Positions 1-7,842 of a DNA stretch of 21,553 nucleotides are shown here, piece by piece; positions within the stretch are counted from its first letter, which is position 1, and every line of letters begins with the position of its first letter. The notes below the pieces were generated by a model, which saw only the letters and a program-made list of their open reading frames with translations, was not told where the DNA came from and ran no database searches. The position numbers were made by a program, and so were the translations under genes. The stretch lies in contig JAFYRB010000005.1 in assembly GCA_017559615.1 (NCBI GenBank), positions 1 through 21,553 of the forward strand. The letters are read 5' to 3'. Origin of the DNA: Alistipes sp. (GTDB taxonomy: Bacteria; Bacteroidota; Bacteroidia; Bacteroidales; Rikenellaceae).

Positions 1-30
1 CATAAGCAAAACCCTCCGATATTCAACAAA

Positions 31-933
31 TTAGACACTACCTATGGCCAACAGCACCATAGCAATCAATATAAGTACAAGGTCGATAACCTTCGAACGG
101 ACGTTACGCTCACCAAAGAGCAACACTCCGCAGACAAACGTCACGATAACCGACGAACGGCGTATCATCGACACCACGGCAATCATAGCACCCTCGCAGT
201 CGAGAGCGTGGTAGTAGAAGAAGTCGGCACACGAGACAAAGAGCGTGATAAAAGGTATCGTCCAGCGCCATACGAAGCGCTCCTCACCTCGGCGTGGAAG
301 CCACAACACACACGCCACGATGGTCATCATAGCAAGCTGATAAACACCAAACCAACTCTGCACGAAGAGCGGATGGAGGGCGTGCGCCGAGATGATATAC
401 TTATCGTAAAGGCCACTCACCGCGCCGAGCAACATCGCTAAAAACAACGCCCACACATAGCGGTTACTGCGGAAATCTATGCTCTCCCTCTTTCCCGAGC
501 GGCTCAAGAGATAGAGCGAGAGGATAGTAAGCAACACACCACCCCATTGCCACATATTAAGACGCTCACCAAAGAGCAACGTAGCACCCATAAGCACCAC
601 AACAGGGCGCATAGCATTCACAGGGCCAACGATAGTAAGTGGCAAGTGCTTAATGGCGTAATAGCCACACAACCACGAAGATAGCGTGATAGCGGATTTA
701 AGTGCCACGAGGAGATGATCCCCCACCGTGCCACGCATCGAATCAAAAGCAGTGCCATCAAAGACTCCCCATCCTAACTCCGCATCGAGGATTACGGGAA
801 GGAAGAGCAACGTAGCAAAGAGCGTATTTAGCAGCAACACGGGAATTACGGCATTCCCACCAAGCGAGCGTTTCTTCGCCACGTCATAGAGGCCAAGCAG
901 AAACGCCGATATGAATGCCGCACCTACCCACAT
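31..933 (-). CDS. EamA/DMT-family ten-helix membrane transporter
   Basis: The 300-residue protein shows ten hydrophobic segments arranged as two similar halves (residues about 3-145 and 155-300). Each half ends with the short proline-poor helix pair and a LLFGER motif (residues 118-124 and 268-274), the internal duplication typical of EamA proteins. The family exports or exchanges metabolites across the inner membrane, including some polyprenyl-linked or nucleotide-sugar-like substrates, but the substrate here is not predictable. It is the last gene in the window, 2 bases after the UbiA-family gene. The minus-strand ATG at bases 3-1, 27 bases after its stop, may begin the next gene of the operon, but nothing more of it can be read. 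Confidence 0.87.
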   Translation of the reverse strand: MWVGAAFISAFLLGLYDVAKKRSLGGNAVIPVLLLNTLFATLLFLPVILDAELGWGVFDGTAFDSMRGTVGDHLLVALKSAITLSSWLCGYYAIKHLPLTIVGPVNAMRPVVVLMGATLLFGERLNMWQWGGVLLTILSLYLLSRSGKRESIDFRSNRYVWALFLAMLLGAVSGLYDKYIISAHALHPLFVQSWFGVYQLAMMTIVACVLWLPRRGEERFVWRWTIPFITLFVSCADFFYYHALDCEGAMIAVVSMIRRSSVIVTFVCGVLLFGERNVRSKVIDLVLILIAMVLLAIGSV

Positions 934-935
934 AA

Positions 936-1805
936 CTATGCGTAGATGAGAAGGTTAGCAATCAAGCATACCGCCAACGACATACTCGCCAGAGCGTTAA
1001 ACGTACCAAAGGCAATGCCGATATTGCGCTGACGGTGTGGCGTAACGATATAATGCTCCGAGGCTACGATGCCCGAGAACATCGCACAACCAACATACAA
1101 CAACCACGTCTGCGGCTGAAATGAGGCATACCACAACAATATAGCGATACTCGCGGCGTGAAGCAATGCGCTGATAACGAGCGATGTAGTAGCCGAAAAG
1201 CGAGAAGGAATGGAGTGCAGACCACGCTGACGGTCAAACTCCGCATCCTGCAAAGCATAGATGATATCAAAGCCCGCGCACCACGACATAACAACGAGCG
1301 CCAACAACCAGCACTCCAAAGGTGCAGCGCCCGTAACAGCCATCGTAGCACCCACAGGCGCTATGCCCAACGATACGCCGAGTACGATATGCGCAAGGGC
1401 GGTAAAGCGCTTGCAGTAGCTATAAAACATCACAATCGCGAGGGCCACAGGCGAGAGCCAACCACATAGCGAATTAATCGAAGCGGCAACGGCGATAAAC
1501 AACACCGCATTTACAACCACGAAAATCACTGCGCCACGTGCCGAGACCTTACCCGCGGGAATCTCACGCATCGCAGTACGTGGGTTCTCGGCATCAATCT
1601 TTCTATCAGCCCAGCGGTTGAAGCCCATAGCGACGTTGCGGGCAAAGACCATACACGCCACAACCTGCAACAGAAGCAACCACAGAGGCTGCGACGGAGA
1701 GTAGGTCACCCACGCATAGGTGAATGACAACAGTGCAAAGGGCATCGCAAATATCGTATGCGAGAACTTGACAAGGCGCAGATAGTCAACTACTTTCTCA
1801 ATCAT
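936..1805 (-). CDS. UbiA-family polyprenyl-aromatic prenyltransferase (probable quinone biosynthesis)
   Basis: An integral membrane enzyme that joins a polyprenyl diphosphate to an aromatic ring. I use the ATG at 1805 (289 residues); a GTG two codons upstream is also possible. There are about eight to nine membrane helices. Both Mg-diphosphate Asp motifs are present: NRWADRKID (N63, D67, D71) and YALQDAEFD (Y183, D187, D191). The KFSHTIFAMPFAL opening is shared with 4-hydroxybenzoate-type UbiA and with MqnP of the futalosine menaquinone route, rather than with the MenA pattern I expect in Bacteroides. Which quinone step it serves is therefore unresolved, but prenyl addition in menaquinone synthesis is most likely. 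It is followed after 2 bases by the EamA transporter gene. Confidence 0.9.
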   Translation of the reverse strand: MIEKVVDYLRLVKFSHTIFAMPFALLSFTYAWVTYSPSQPLWLLLLQVVACMVFARNVAMGFNRWADRKIDAENPRTAMREIPAGKVSARGAVIFVVVNAVLFIAVAASINSLCGWLSPVALAIVMFYSYCKRFTALAHIVLGVSLGIAPVGATMAVTGAAPLECWLLALVVMSWCAGFDIIYALQDAEFDRQRGLHSIPSRFSATTSLVISALLHAASIAILLWYASFQPQTWLLYVGCAMFSGIVASEHYIVTPHRQRNIGIAFGTFNALASMSLAVCLIANLLIYA

Positions 1806-1817
1806 ATCCACTCTAAA

Positions 1818-2228
1818 TTACTCTTTAAGTTCGCGCTCAAGCACCTCAATAAGCCACTCTGGAGCGCGATGAGGGCGACGTGTCTCCTTGTTTATAAAGC
1901 CGAGCGTTGTGAGTCCCGAAGCGATGTCACGACCATCCTCGCCACGAATCTCATAGCGGAAGGTCATACGCGCCATAGGCATCTCGTCGACAAAAGCCTT
2001 AACGGAGATATGTTCGTCGTAATATGCTGGCATACGGTACTTTACCTGCACCTCGATGATAGGCATCATAACTCCCCTACGCTCCATCTCGGCATAGGTC
2101 AATCCCGCCGCACGAAGCCACTCCGTACGTGCCACCTCGAAGAACTTTATGTAGTTAGAGTGGTGAACGATACCCATCTGATCGGTGTGGTGATACTCCA
2201 CACGAATCTTAGTCTCGAAACTTCTCAT
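1818..2228 (-). CDS. Acyl-CoA thioesterase, YbgC/FadM-type hotdog fold (4HBT)
   Basis: A single-domain 4HBT thioesterase of 136 residues that hydrolyses acyl-CoA or a related acyl thioester in the cytoplasm. The catalytic signature YHHTDQMGIVHHSNYIKFFEV is visible in parts: the Asp (D16) in HTDQMG is the expected nucleophile or general base, followed by VHHSNY and FEVAR, where the helix of the hotdog begins. The central strand segment VQVKYRMPAYYDEHISV and the closing TTLGFIN are also typical. Family members act on varied acyl groups, so the substrate is open. YbgC proteins are often linked to envelope (Tol-Pal) genes in Proteobacteria. Here it precedes a UbiA-family gene by 12 bases (to the ATG at 1805). 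Confidence 0.92.
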   Translation of the reverse strand: MRSFETKIRVEYHHTDQMGIVHHSNYIKFFEVARTEWLRAAGLTYAEMERRGVMMPIIEVQVKYRMPAYYDEHISVKAFVDEMPMARMTFRYEIRGEDGRDIASGLTTLGFINKETRRPHRAPEWLIEVLERELKE

Positions 2229-2233
2229 ACCCG

Positions 2234-2698
2234 CTATCTAATACGGTCCAACGAACGAACAAGAACCTCATCCTTGAATGTTGCGCGGGCTGCCAACGAC
2301 ACAAATACCAACGCTACGATAGGCATAATAGCTGCCCAACCAAACTGGCGATGCTCAACAACCGCAGCCTCCAAAGCATTAGCACCCGAGAGCCAGAAGT
2401 AGATTGCCATAAAGGCGATGCAACCCAACAATACCACAATCTCCACGGCGCACAAGCGAACCTGCAACATACGATTCTTGAACAAGAAGATAGTCACAAA
2501 CGGAAGTGCCGCAGCGAGGCTCAACAAGATACCCATCCAAAGGGTACTCTGCGACTGCAAGGCGCTCGAGAGCGAGAATGCCGAGAGGGTGAAAACCTCG
2601 CCACTTGCCACGGTAAACATAGCAATAGGGAGGCAGAGGGTAAGAGCCATAAGTGCTGCTGTGAGCAACAAATAAAGTGATTGAATACGCTGAATCAT
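2234..2698 (-). CDS. DUF4293-family small membrane protein
   Basis: The 154-residue protein opens with MIQRIQSLYLLL, a sequence start that is characteristic of DUF4293, and has four predicted membrane helices (about residues 8-29, 51-73, 83-104 and 119-137). A short charged tail ends the protein (VRSLDRIR). The family is found in Bacteroidetes and has no known function; nothing catalytic can be seen. It follows the glycosyltransferase by 18 bases and is followed after 5 bases by the thioesterase gene, so it belongs to the same operon. Confidence 0.85.
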   Translation of the reverse strand: MIQRIQSLYLLLTAALMALTLCLPIAMFTVASGEVFTLSAFSLSSALQSQSTLWMGILLSLAAALPFVTIFLFKNRMLQVRLCAVEIVVLLGCIAFMAIYFWLSGANALEAAVVEHRQFGWAAIMPIVALVFVSLAARATFKDEVLVRSLDRIR

Positions 2699-2716
2699 AG
2701 TTATTTACATTTTTAA

Positions 2717-3682
2717 TTATTTCTCAATTTTCTTATCAATAAGGTAGTGGTTACGCTCACCCGCACGGCGGTTAATCATCTCGCCAAGGAAGCCCGCCAA
2801 GAACAACTGAACACCTAAGACGATAGCCAACAACGCGAGGTAGAACATAGGCTGCTCGGTAACGCCACGCCACATAAGACCGTTGAACTGCGAGTAGATT
2901 TTGTCGATGATAATCCACACGGCCGTAACACCACCAAAGAGGAACATCAGTGTGCCGAGGCTACCAAAAAGATACATCGGCGAGCGACCAAAGTAGGACA
3001 TAAACGTAACGGAGATAAGGTCGAGATAACCCTTCACCATACGCTCAATGCCAAACTTCGAAACGCCATACTTACGCTCCTGATGCGCCACCACCTTCTC
3101 GCCAATACGCTTAAAACCAGCGTGTTTAGCAAGGATAGGGATATAGCGGTGCATCTCGCCATACACCTCGATGCTCTTGACCACCTTACGGCGATAGGCC
3201 TTCAAACCGCAGTTAAAATCGTGGAGCTTGATGCCCGACATCACGCGAGCCGTAAAGTTGAAGAACTTACTTGGCCAGCGCTTACCTACAGGATCGTAAC
3301 GCTTTTTCTTCCAGCCCGACACAAGATCGTAGCCCTCCTCCAAAATCATACGGCGCATCTCGGGAATCTCGTCGGGCGAGTCCTGAAGGTCGGCATCCAT
3401 AGTAAATACCACCTCACCCTCGGCCATCTCGAAGCCACAATACAGCGCTGCCGACTTTCCATAGTTACGCGCGAAGCTGATGCCACGAATTGCCGAGTAC
3501 TCCTGCTTTAGGCGCTCCACAACGCTCCACGAATCATCCGTAGAGCCATCATCGACCATAACAATCTCGTAGGTTAGCCCATTCGTCGTAGCCACGCGGT
3601 CTATCCACGCCACCAACTCTGGCAGCGACTCCGCCTCGTTATAGAGAGGTACAACAACCGAAATATCTAAACTCTTGTTCAT
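2717..3682 (-). CDS. Membrane-bound GT2 glycosyltransferase (GtrB / dolichyl-phosphate mannose synthase-like)
   Basis: This enzyme probably transfers a sugar from a nucleotide sugar to a polyprenyl phosphate on the cytoplasmic face of the inner membrane. The 321-residue protein has the GT-A start VVVPLYNEAESLPELV (9-24), VDDGSTDDS (43-51), the metal- and nucleotide-binding DAD (96-98) in MDADLQDSP, the GLKAYRR segment and the conserved QERKYGVSKFG motif. Two C-terminal membrane helices (about 235-262 and 279-304) match the GtrB/DPM-like subgroup. The sugar and final acceptor cannot be read from the sequence; O-antigen or lipid A decoration are known roles in the family. It stands between DUF4199 and DUF4293 genes with gaps of 12 and 18 bases. 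Confidence 0.93.
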   Translation of the reverse strand: MNKSLDISVVVPLYNEAESLPELVAWIDRVATTNGLTYEIVMVDDGSTDDSWSVVERLKQEYSAIRGISFARNYGKSAALYCGFEMAEGEVVFTMDADLQDSPDEIPEMRRMILEEGYDLVSGWKKKRYDPVGKRWPSKFFNFTARVMSGIKLHDFNCGLKAYRRKVVKSIEVYGEMHRYIPILAKHAGFKRIGEKVVAHQERKYGVSKFGIERMVKGYLDLISVTFMSYFGRSPMYLFGSLGTLMFLFGGVTAVWIIIDKIYSQFNGLMWRGVTEQPMFYLALLAIVLGVQLFLAGFLGEMINRRAGERNHYLIDKKIEK

Positions 3683-3694
3683 CTTATTAACTCA

Positions 3695-4279
3695 TTAGAA
3701 CTCAATATTGCGATACTCTGGCTTGCGGCTCACAACACCCGCGATGATAAGACCTGGAAGGCCACCAAAGAGGATATAGTTATTGAAGCCAGCAAAGACA
3801 CTCGACAACATCGAAGGCTGTGTGGTTGTGCGTATTGCGTGAACAGCATCGTCGAAAATCTTAAGCTCCGAAGCACTGATACCCATCGAAGCATATAGCT
3901 CCTTAACCTCCGTAAGACGCGCCATAGCACCCATAACGTAGTTATCGTAGCCCATCATCGAGGCAAAGATTGTGTCGCCAACGCCAACGATAACTCCTGC
4001 AAACATCGAGATGAGCAGGATATACGAGAGTGCCACGCCATAGCTATAACCCACACGAGGGTCGCACGCCGCAGCACGACGACGCGAGAAGCGCACCAAC
4101 AACCAGATAAATAGTACGCACGCTACGAGCATCTCGCCAGCCAAAACAACCGAAGCCGAAGATAGCTCCATATCGCTGTAAAACAATACGTAACGCTCGA
4201 AGATGCGTGATGCTGCCATAAGCAGACCGAGGATAGCGCCAGAGCGCATCACATCTGCCCAAAATTCCTTATTATTCAT
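3695..4279 (-). CDS. DUF4199-family membrane protein
   Basis: The 194-residue protein has four hydrophobic segments (about residues 12-33, 43-64, 79-103 and 165-186). A polar stretch of about 50 residues lies between the third and fourth and is probably a soluble loop. This layout, with FW at the N-terminus, a GDTIF segment after the third helix and a C-terminal hydrophobic helix followed by a short KPEY-type tail, is that of DUF4199 proteins, which are essentially confined to Bacteroidetes and uncharacterised. In this phylum the family commonly stands next to a GT2 glycosyltransferase, as it does here: the gene is followed after 12 bases by one. A role as an accessory membrane subunit for that transferase is an inference from this pairing. 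Confidence 0.82.
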   Translation of the reverse strand: MNNKEFWADVMRSGAILGLLMAASRIFERYVLFYSDMELSSASVVLAGEMLVACVLFIWLLVRFSRRRAAACDPRVGYSYGVALSYILLISMFAGVIVGVGDTIFASMMGYDNYVMGAMARLTEVKELYASMGISASELKIFDDAVHAIRTTTQPSMLSSVFAGFNNYILFGGLPGLIIAGVVSRKPEYRNIEF

Positions 4280-4295
4280 ATCTAAAAGTGTTTAA

Positions 4296-5312
4296 TTATC
4301 TTATTTTCAACTTATCCAACGCGCGGTGATATGCCTGTGCATTGCGGTTATGCTCCGCGAGTGTTGTGGCAAAGTTATGACGGCCATCCATCTCTGGGCG
4401 GGCGCAGAAGTAGAGATACTTATGCTCCTCGTAGTTCAACACTCCCTCGATAGCCGACATATCAGGCATCGCAATAGGCGTTGGTGGAAGACCTACGTAC
4501 ATATATGTATTATATGGCGAGTTAATCTCCTTATGCTTATCCAACACGCGCTTAATCGAGAAGTCACCAGCGGCATACTTAAGCGTAGGATCGGCCTGAA
4601 GAGGCATACCAATTCGTAGGCGATTGATATATACACCTGCCACACGCGCCATCTCCTCCTTGGCATTGGTCTCCTCGTGAACGATAGAGGCAAGAGTCAT
4701 AACCTCGTAGGGTGTGAGAGCTACCCTTTCGAGCTGCTTCTCACGCTTCGACATCGACCAGAACTTATCCGACTCACGCTTTAGCTTACGCACCAACGCA
4801 TCGGGCGCAATGTCTGCATAGACCTCATAGGTATTTGGCAAAAAGATAGAGAACATCGCCTCGGCACTATCGAAGCCAAGCTCCTTGATAAGCTCCTTAT
4901 CACGCAACGCAGAGAGCATAGCCACCGAGTCGGCGTCTATCTGTCGGGCTATTTTTCCTGCTAAAATCTCGGGCGTACGGGCATTATTGATTACAAGACG
5001 CACGCTATTGTCGGTGCCAAACTTTAGGCGGCGAGCAACCTGTATTACGTTCATCCCCTCCTCGAAGGTGTACTTACCAGGCTCGATGCCACGGTCAAGG
5101 TTTATGTGCTTGGCATAGACATCGAACGAAAGTCCATAGAGCAGCGATGACTTGACTTTTGCTGTCATCTCCTCGTAGCTCTCATCGGCACGAAGTATCA
5201 CCGTAAAGCGATTTTCGACCGCTGGACCACAAAACATCTGATATGCCCAAATTCCCGTAACTCCCAGAGTTACAATAAGAACAAGTATTATTACTGCAAT
5301 TTTCTTCTTCAT
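4296..5312 (-). CDS. mltG: Endolytic murein transglycosylase MltG (YceG-like)
   Basis: MltG cuts nascent peptidoglycan strands in the periplasm and is thought to set glycan length by ending polymerisation. The ATG at 5312 gives 338 residues starting MKKKIAVIILVLIV, a single N-terminal membrane anchor (about residues 5-25). A LysM-like region (about 35-105) and the YceG catalytic domain follow. The active-site signature ASIVHEET has the catalytic Glu at residue 214, followed by VAGVYINRLRIGMPLQADPT, which matches E. coli MltG closely. Near the C-terminus, SPYNTYMYVGLPPTPIAMP is also typical. The frame is open further upstream to 5360, but that extension would cross the likely promoter, so I reject it. 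The gene opens the left-hand operon; DUF4199 follows after 16 bases. Confidence 0.95.
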   Translation of the reverse strand: MKKKIAVIILVLIVTLGVTGIWAYQMFCGPAVENRFTVILRADESYEEMTAKVKSSLLYGLSFDVYAKHINLDRGIEPGKYTFEEGMNVIQVARRLKFGTDNSVRLVINNARTPEILAGKIARQIDADSVAMLSALRDKELIKELGFDSAEAMFSIFLPNTYEVYADIAPDALVRKLKRESDKFWSMSKREKQLERVALTPYEVMTLASIVHEETNAKEEMARVAGVYINRLRIGMPLQADPTLKYAAGDFSIKRVLDKHKEINSPYNTYMYVGLPPTPIAMPDMSAIEGVLNYEEHKYLYFCARPEMDGRHNFATTLAEHNRNAQAYHRALDKLKIR

Positions 5313-5326
5313 TTTTTCGTAAATTA

Positions 5327-5357
5327 TTTGCAAAGATACATTTTTTTTGTACTTTTG
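5327..5357 (+). promoter_or_regulatory. Promoter of the SRP RNA gene (Bacteroidetes -33/-7 type)
   Basis: TTTG at 5327-5330 and TACTTTTG at 5350-5357 match the Bacteroidetes -33 (TTTG) and -7 (TAnnTTTG) elements with a spacer of exactly 19 bases. The -7 element ends 5 bases before the first paired base of the SRP RNA, which fits a transcription start at about 5363. The -33 element overlaps the start-proximal region of the divergent mltG gene. Confidence 0.85.
5331..5338 (-). promoter_or_regulatory. Candidate -7 promoter element for the mltG operon
   Basis: The minus strand reads TATCTTTG, matching TAnnTTTG, and ends 18 bases before the mltG ATG at 5312. A clear -33 box is not visible at the expected distance. 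The element falls inside the spacer of the divergent SRP RNA promoter, so the two promoters share the same face of DNA. Confidence 0.6.
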
Positions 5358-5362
5358 CACCC

Positions 5363-5467
5363 GGGTAAGTCTTATACGACCAGCTCCTGCAGAACCCCCC
5401 CAGGCGAGGAATCGAGCAAGGGTATGCGGTTGTAGCGGTGCGATATAAGTAGCTTACCCTTTTTTTT
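5363..5467 (+). ncRNA. ffs: Signal recognition particle RNA (small bacterial 4.5S type)
   Basis: The RNA binds Ffh and targets nascent membrane and secreted proteins. It is recognised from the helix 8 core: CAGG (5401-5404), CGA, the GGAA tetraloop (5408-5411), UCG, then AGCA (5415-5418). This reproduces the symmetric-loop and tetraloop order of E. coli 4.5S RNA. The rest folds as one long hairpin: GGGUAAG (5363-5369) pairs with CUUACCC (5453-5459), CUUAUA (5371-5376) with UAUAAG (5444-5449), and the C-run at 5395-5400 with GGG at 5420-5422. Eight Ts (5460-5467) follow, serving as the terminator U-tract. The mature RNA is probably about 97 nt. It is the only plus-strand gene in the window and has its own promoter at 5327-5357. 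Confidence 0.93.
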
Positions 5468-5497
5468 ATGCCCTAAATTCTCCCTCAATCACACACT

Positions 5498-6121
5498 CTA
5501 AATCGCGCTGTAGATAAGCTGAAGTGCCCACTCTGTTGCTACCGCAGCCACGAAGAGTGCCACACCAAAGAGCATCAACATCACGTAGCCACCACGCTGC
5601 GTCGCCTTACGAAAGGCAACATAGGCCCAGCGTACAATCCACACCACAACCACCGCCAACAGCAGAGCAAAGAGCGTTGCCGAAGTAGCGTCCAACTCAA
5701 AGGCTACCCTCAAATTATTATTCAGGAGCGCATATCTATCGCCACTTTCTGCAAGTGCGGGTAGGAGCATCAGCACCGCAGGCCAATGAGCAAACAACAG
5801 ACGGCTGAAGGTCTCAACAACACTTGCCTTACGGTTAACAATAAGCGCAGCAAGGATGAATGGCAGCGTGAAGGTTATGCCCAGCGCCACATTTATAGCA
5901 AGATGCCACAAAAGAGGCATATATCCAAAAAGGTCGTAGCCCAATGCCGACGTAGGGGCAAGGTGAAGGTGCCAGCCACCAATAGCCGAGATGATAAGCC
6001 ACGCCACACCCCACATTAGGGCGTTACGCGTAGGGGTCTCAGCGGGGCGGTTCACAAACCAAGCGACAACCTCCTTAAATGATGGCAATGAAGCCATCTT
6101 CGTTCTTCTCTCTTTCGTCAT
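5498..6121 (-). CDS. Yip1-like multi-spanning inner-membrane protein of unknown function
   Basis: The 207-residue protein has about five hydrophobic segments (roughly residues 34-52, 70-95, 106-123, 146-170 and 178-200) after a short amphipathic N-terminus (SFKEVVAWFVNRPAETP). That arrangement, a helical lead-in with Pro before five helices, matches bacterial Yip1-domain proteins, whose role is not established. No catalytic motif is visible. ATG codons at 6121 and 6097 are both possible starts; the first lies 13 bases after the beta-barrel stop, and the second would begin MASLPSF. It is the last gene of the TPR/barrel set. I see no minus-strand terminator after its stop, so its transcript could run antisense across the SRP RNA gene. 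Confidence 0.7.
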   Translation of the reverse strand: MTKERRTKMASLPSFKEVVAWFVNRPAETPTRNALMWGVAWLIISAIGGWHLHLAPTSALGYDLFGYMPLLWHLAINVALGITFTLPFILAALIVNRKASVVETFSRLLFAHWPAVLMLLPALAESGDRYALLNNNLRVAFELDATSATLFALLLAVVVVWIVRWAYVAFRKATQRGGYVMLMLFGVALFVAAVATEWALQLIYSAI

Positions 6122-6134
6122 ATCCTACTCGATA

Positions 6135-7814
6135 TTAGAACTCAATCTTTAGGCCCGCCATACAACCGATGCCATTACGATAGTAGTAGGCATAGTCGAA
6201 CATCTGCTGATTTAGAAGGTTATAGCCATCGACGAACAACTCCACAGAGCTTGAGGCGCGGAAGCTGATACCAGCACCGAGGTTAAAAGTCGTAGGTGTG
6301 GTAAAGGCCTCATAAACAATCTCATCACCCTCCATTGCTGACCAACGGCGGCGACCTGTCAAATCTCCCGTGACGTAGAACTTCCAACGCTTAACGGCAT
6401 AGCGCACATCCACACCACCACGCATACGAGCATCATCCACAACAACATCTCCCGTAGAGTTCTCGGCGTGAGCAGCGAACTTCGCACCGATAGTTAGGCC
6501 TCCCACAGGGCGGTACTCCAACTCGGCACCAAAGACAAAGCGGTTGTTATTAGCCGTAGCGACACCAAAGCTACCAACCTCGTTGATATACCACAACACC
6601 TGGTCGCGCATAATATTTGCTCCAACATAGGCACGATACGCAAAACGTGATGCAAATGCCACACCCGCAACACCTGCCGAGATGTTGTAGCTGAGCGTGT
6701 TAGGCATCGCAAGGAGGCTCTCGCAAGAGTGGTCATAATCCAAAAATGGATTCTCCTTATACAACTGCGCAAGGTCGTTCTGCGACACCGAAGTGTTGAT
6801 ATCTACGTATGGCTGCACGGCATCCAAGCCAAAGTCAAAATCGAGGCGCACCTTTGGAAGGATATAGTGCGACGCCTTCTCGCGGTTACGAACTCTATCG
6901 TAGAGGTAACCCAGCGACGCATCAACGGCCACAAGGCCGAAGTCGCGAGCATACTGCGCCGTAGCTCCAAAGCGGATATCACGATAGCTGCTCGAGAGGC
7001 TCTGCCACATATCATACTCCGCCTTTAGGCCCACGATATTTTGGCTAAAGTCACGCATAAGGAGTGCCGAAGCACCAGCTTCAAACTGCGGAACAGCGAT
7101 AAAGACATCTGCCTGTGGTGGAGGTGTATGGCTCCAGAAACCTCCGTGCGCCTCGACATTGAAGTTCAAGCGTGAGAGGTCGGCAAAGTTATCGCCATAG
7201 CGCAACGCAACATTCGCATCGTGGAAGTAGAGGCGCGAAGGGTTGCCAAGCGTAGCATAGCGGTTGTAGATATCGAAATCGTAGTCGATGCTACCCTCGA
7301 ACATCTGACATCCTGCCACCGCACCACCATTAATCGAAACACTATTACGCATATCGTAGCTATCGGCAATCGAGCGCACTACGCCCGCGCTATTCTCACG
7401 TGCCGAGAAGCTACCGTCGTGGTCCACATCCACGCCGATATATCCAACACGCAGATTCTGCGACATATACCTCAACTCGGCATCCGACACCAAAGGGTAT
7501 CCCGAAGCCAAACGTGTATAGAAATGCTCCGTGCGGTTGAAGTCCCAATAACCCGCTCTTGCAGGCTTGAAGTTGTGGTCCGCGAGCTTTATCTGCCACG
7601 TATCGGGGTGGATATTATAGATGATATCAGGCTCTATCTCGGAACTCTCCGAAATCGAGGCGGGAACATCGAGTTTTGTCTTAGGGGTAATCTCTGGGGT
7701 GTAAATCGTAGTAACCTCGACACGCTTATGCTCCTGCGCCGAAAGCGACACAACCGAAGATAGTCCCACACAGAGAAGTAGTATATGGATTAGCTTAAGC
7801 TCTTTCATAACCAT
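6135..7814 (-). CDS. Outer-membrane beta-barrel protein, TonB-receptor-like barrel without a plug domain
   Basis: The 559-residue protein starts with a signal peptide (about residues 4-26, ending LSAQ). The mature N-terminus has a Pro/Thr-rich stretch, VEVTTIYTPEITPKTKLDVP (residues about 32-51). The rest is a long series of alternating-residue amphipathic strands rich in Tyr, Phe, Asp and Gly, for example RAYVGANIMRD, FVFGAELEYRP and KFYVTGDLTGRR. The protein ends GCMAGLKIEF with a terminal Phe, the usual BAM-recognised C-terminal strand. It has no plug domain, and its size is below the 700-1000 residues of true TonB-dependent receptors. It is therefore better described as a receptor-like barrel or porin of unknown cargo. 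ATGs at 7814 and 7808 are both possible. It lies 28 bases after the TPR gene and 13 bases before the Yip1-like gene. Confidence 0.85.
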   Translation of the reverse strand: MVMKELKLIHILLLCVGLSSVVSLSAQEHKRVEVTTIYTPEITPKTKLDVPASISESSEIEPDIIYNIHPDTWQIKLADHNFKPARAGYWDFNRTEHFYTRLASGYPLVSDAELRYMSQNLRVGYIGVDVDHDGSFSARENSAGVVRSIADSYDMRNSVSINGGAVAGCQMFEGSIDYDFDIYNRYATLGNPSRLYFHDANVALRYGDNFADLSRLNFNVEAHGGFWSHTPPPQADVFIAVPQFEAGASALLMRDFSQNIVGLKAEYDMWQSLSSSYRDIRFGATAQYARDFGLVAVDASLGYLYDRVRNREKASHYILPKVRLDFDFGLDAVQPYVDINTSVSQNDLAQLYKENPFLDYDHSCESLLAMPNTLSYNISAGVAGVAFASRFAYRAYVGANIMRDQVLWYINEVGSFGVATANNNRFVFGAELEYRPVGGLTIGAKFAAHAENSTGDVVVDDARMRGGVDVRYAVKRWKFYVTGDLTGRRRWSAMEGDEIVYEAFTTPTTFNLGAGISFRASSSVELFVDGYNLLNQQMFDYAYYYRNGIGCMAGLKIEF

Positions 7815-7842
7815 TCAAATATTCATTGTTTCTACATTTAGT

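Noticed and set aside
1758..2402. Plus-strand open frame of 214 codons across UbiA, thioesterase and DUF4293 genes
   Set aside because: It spans three well-supported minus-strand genes and shows no known domain.
5313..5360. Upstream extension of mltG to 5360
   Set aside because: The extra 16 residues cross the likely -7 promoter element and precede a good membrane anchor start at 5312.
5363..5467. Hairpin-rich segment read as a minus-strand terminator of the Yip1-like gene or a riboswitch
   Set aside because: The GGAA tetraloop core, end helix and T-run all fit an SRP RNA on the plus strand, and there is no U-tract on the minus strand.
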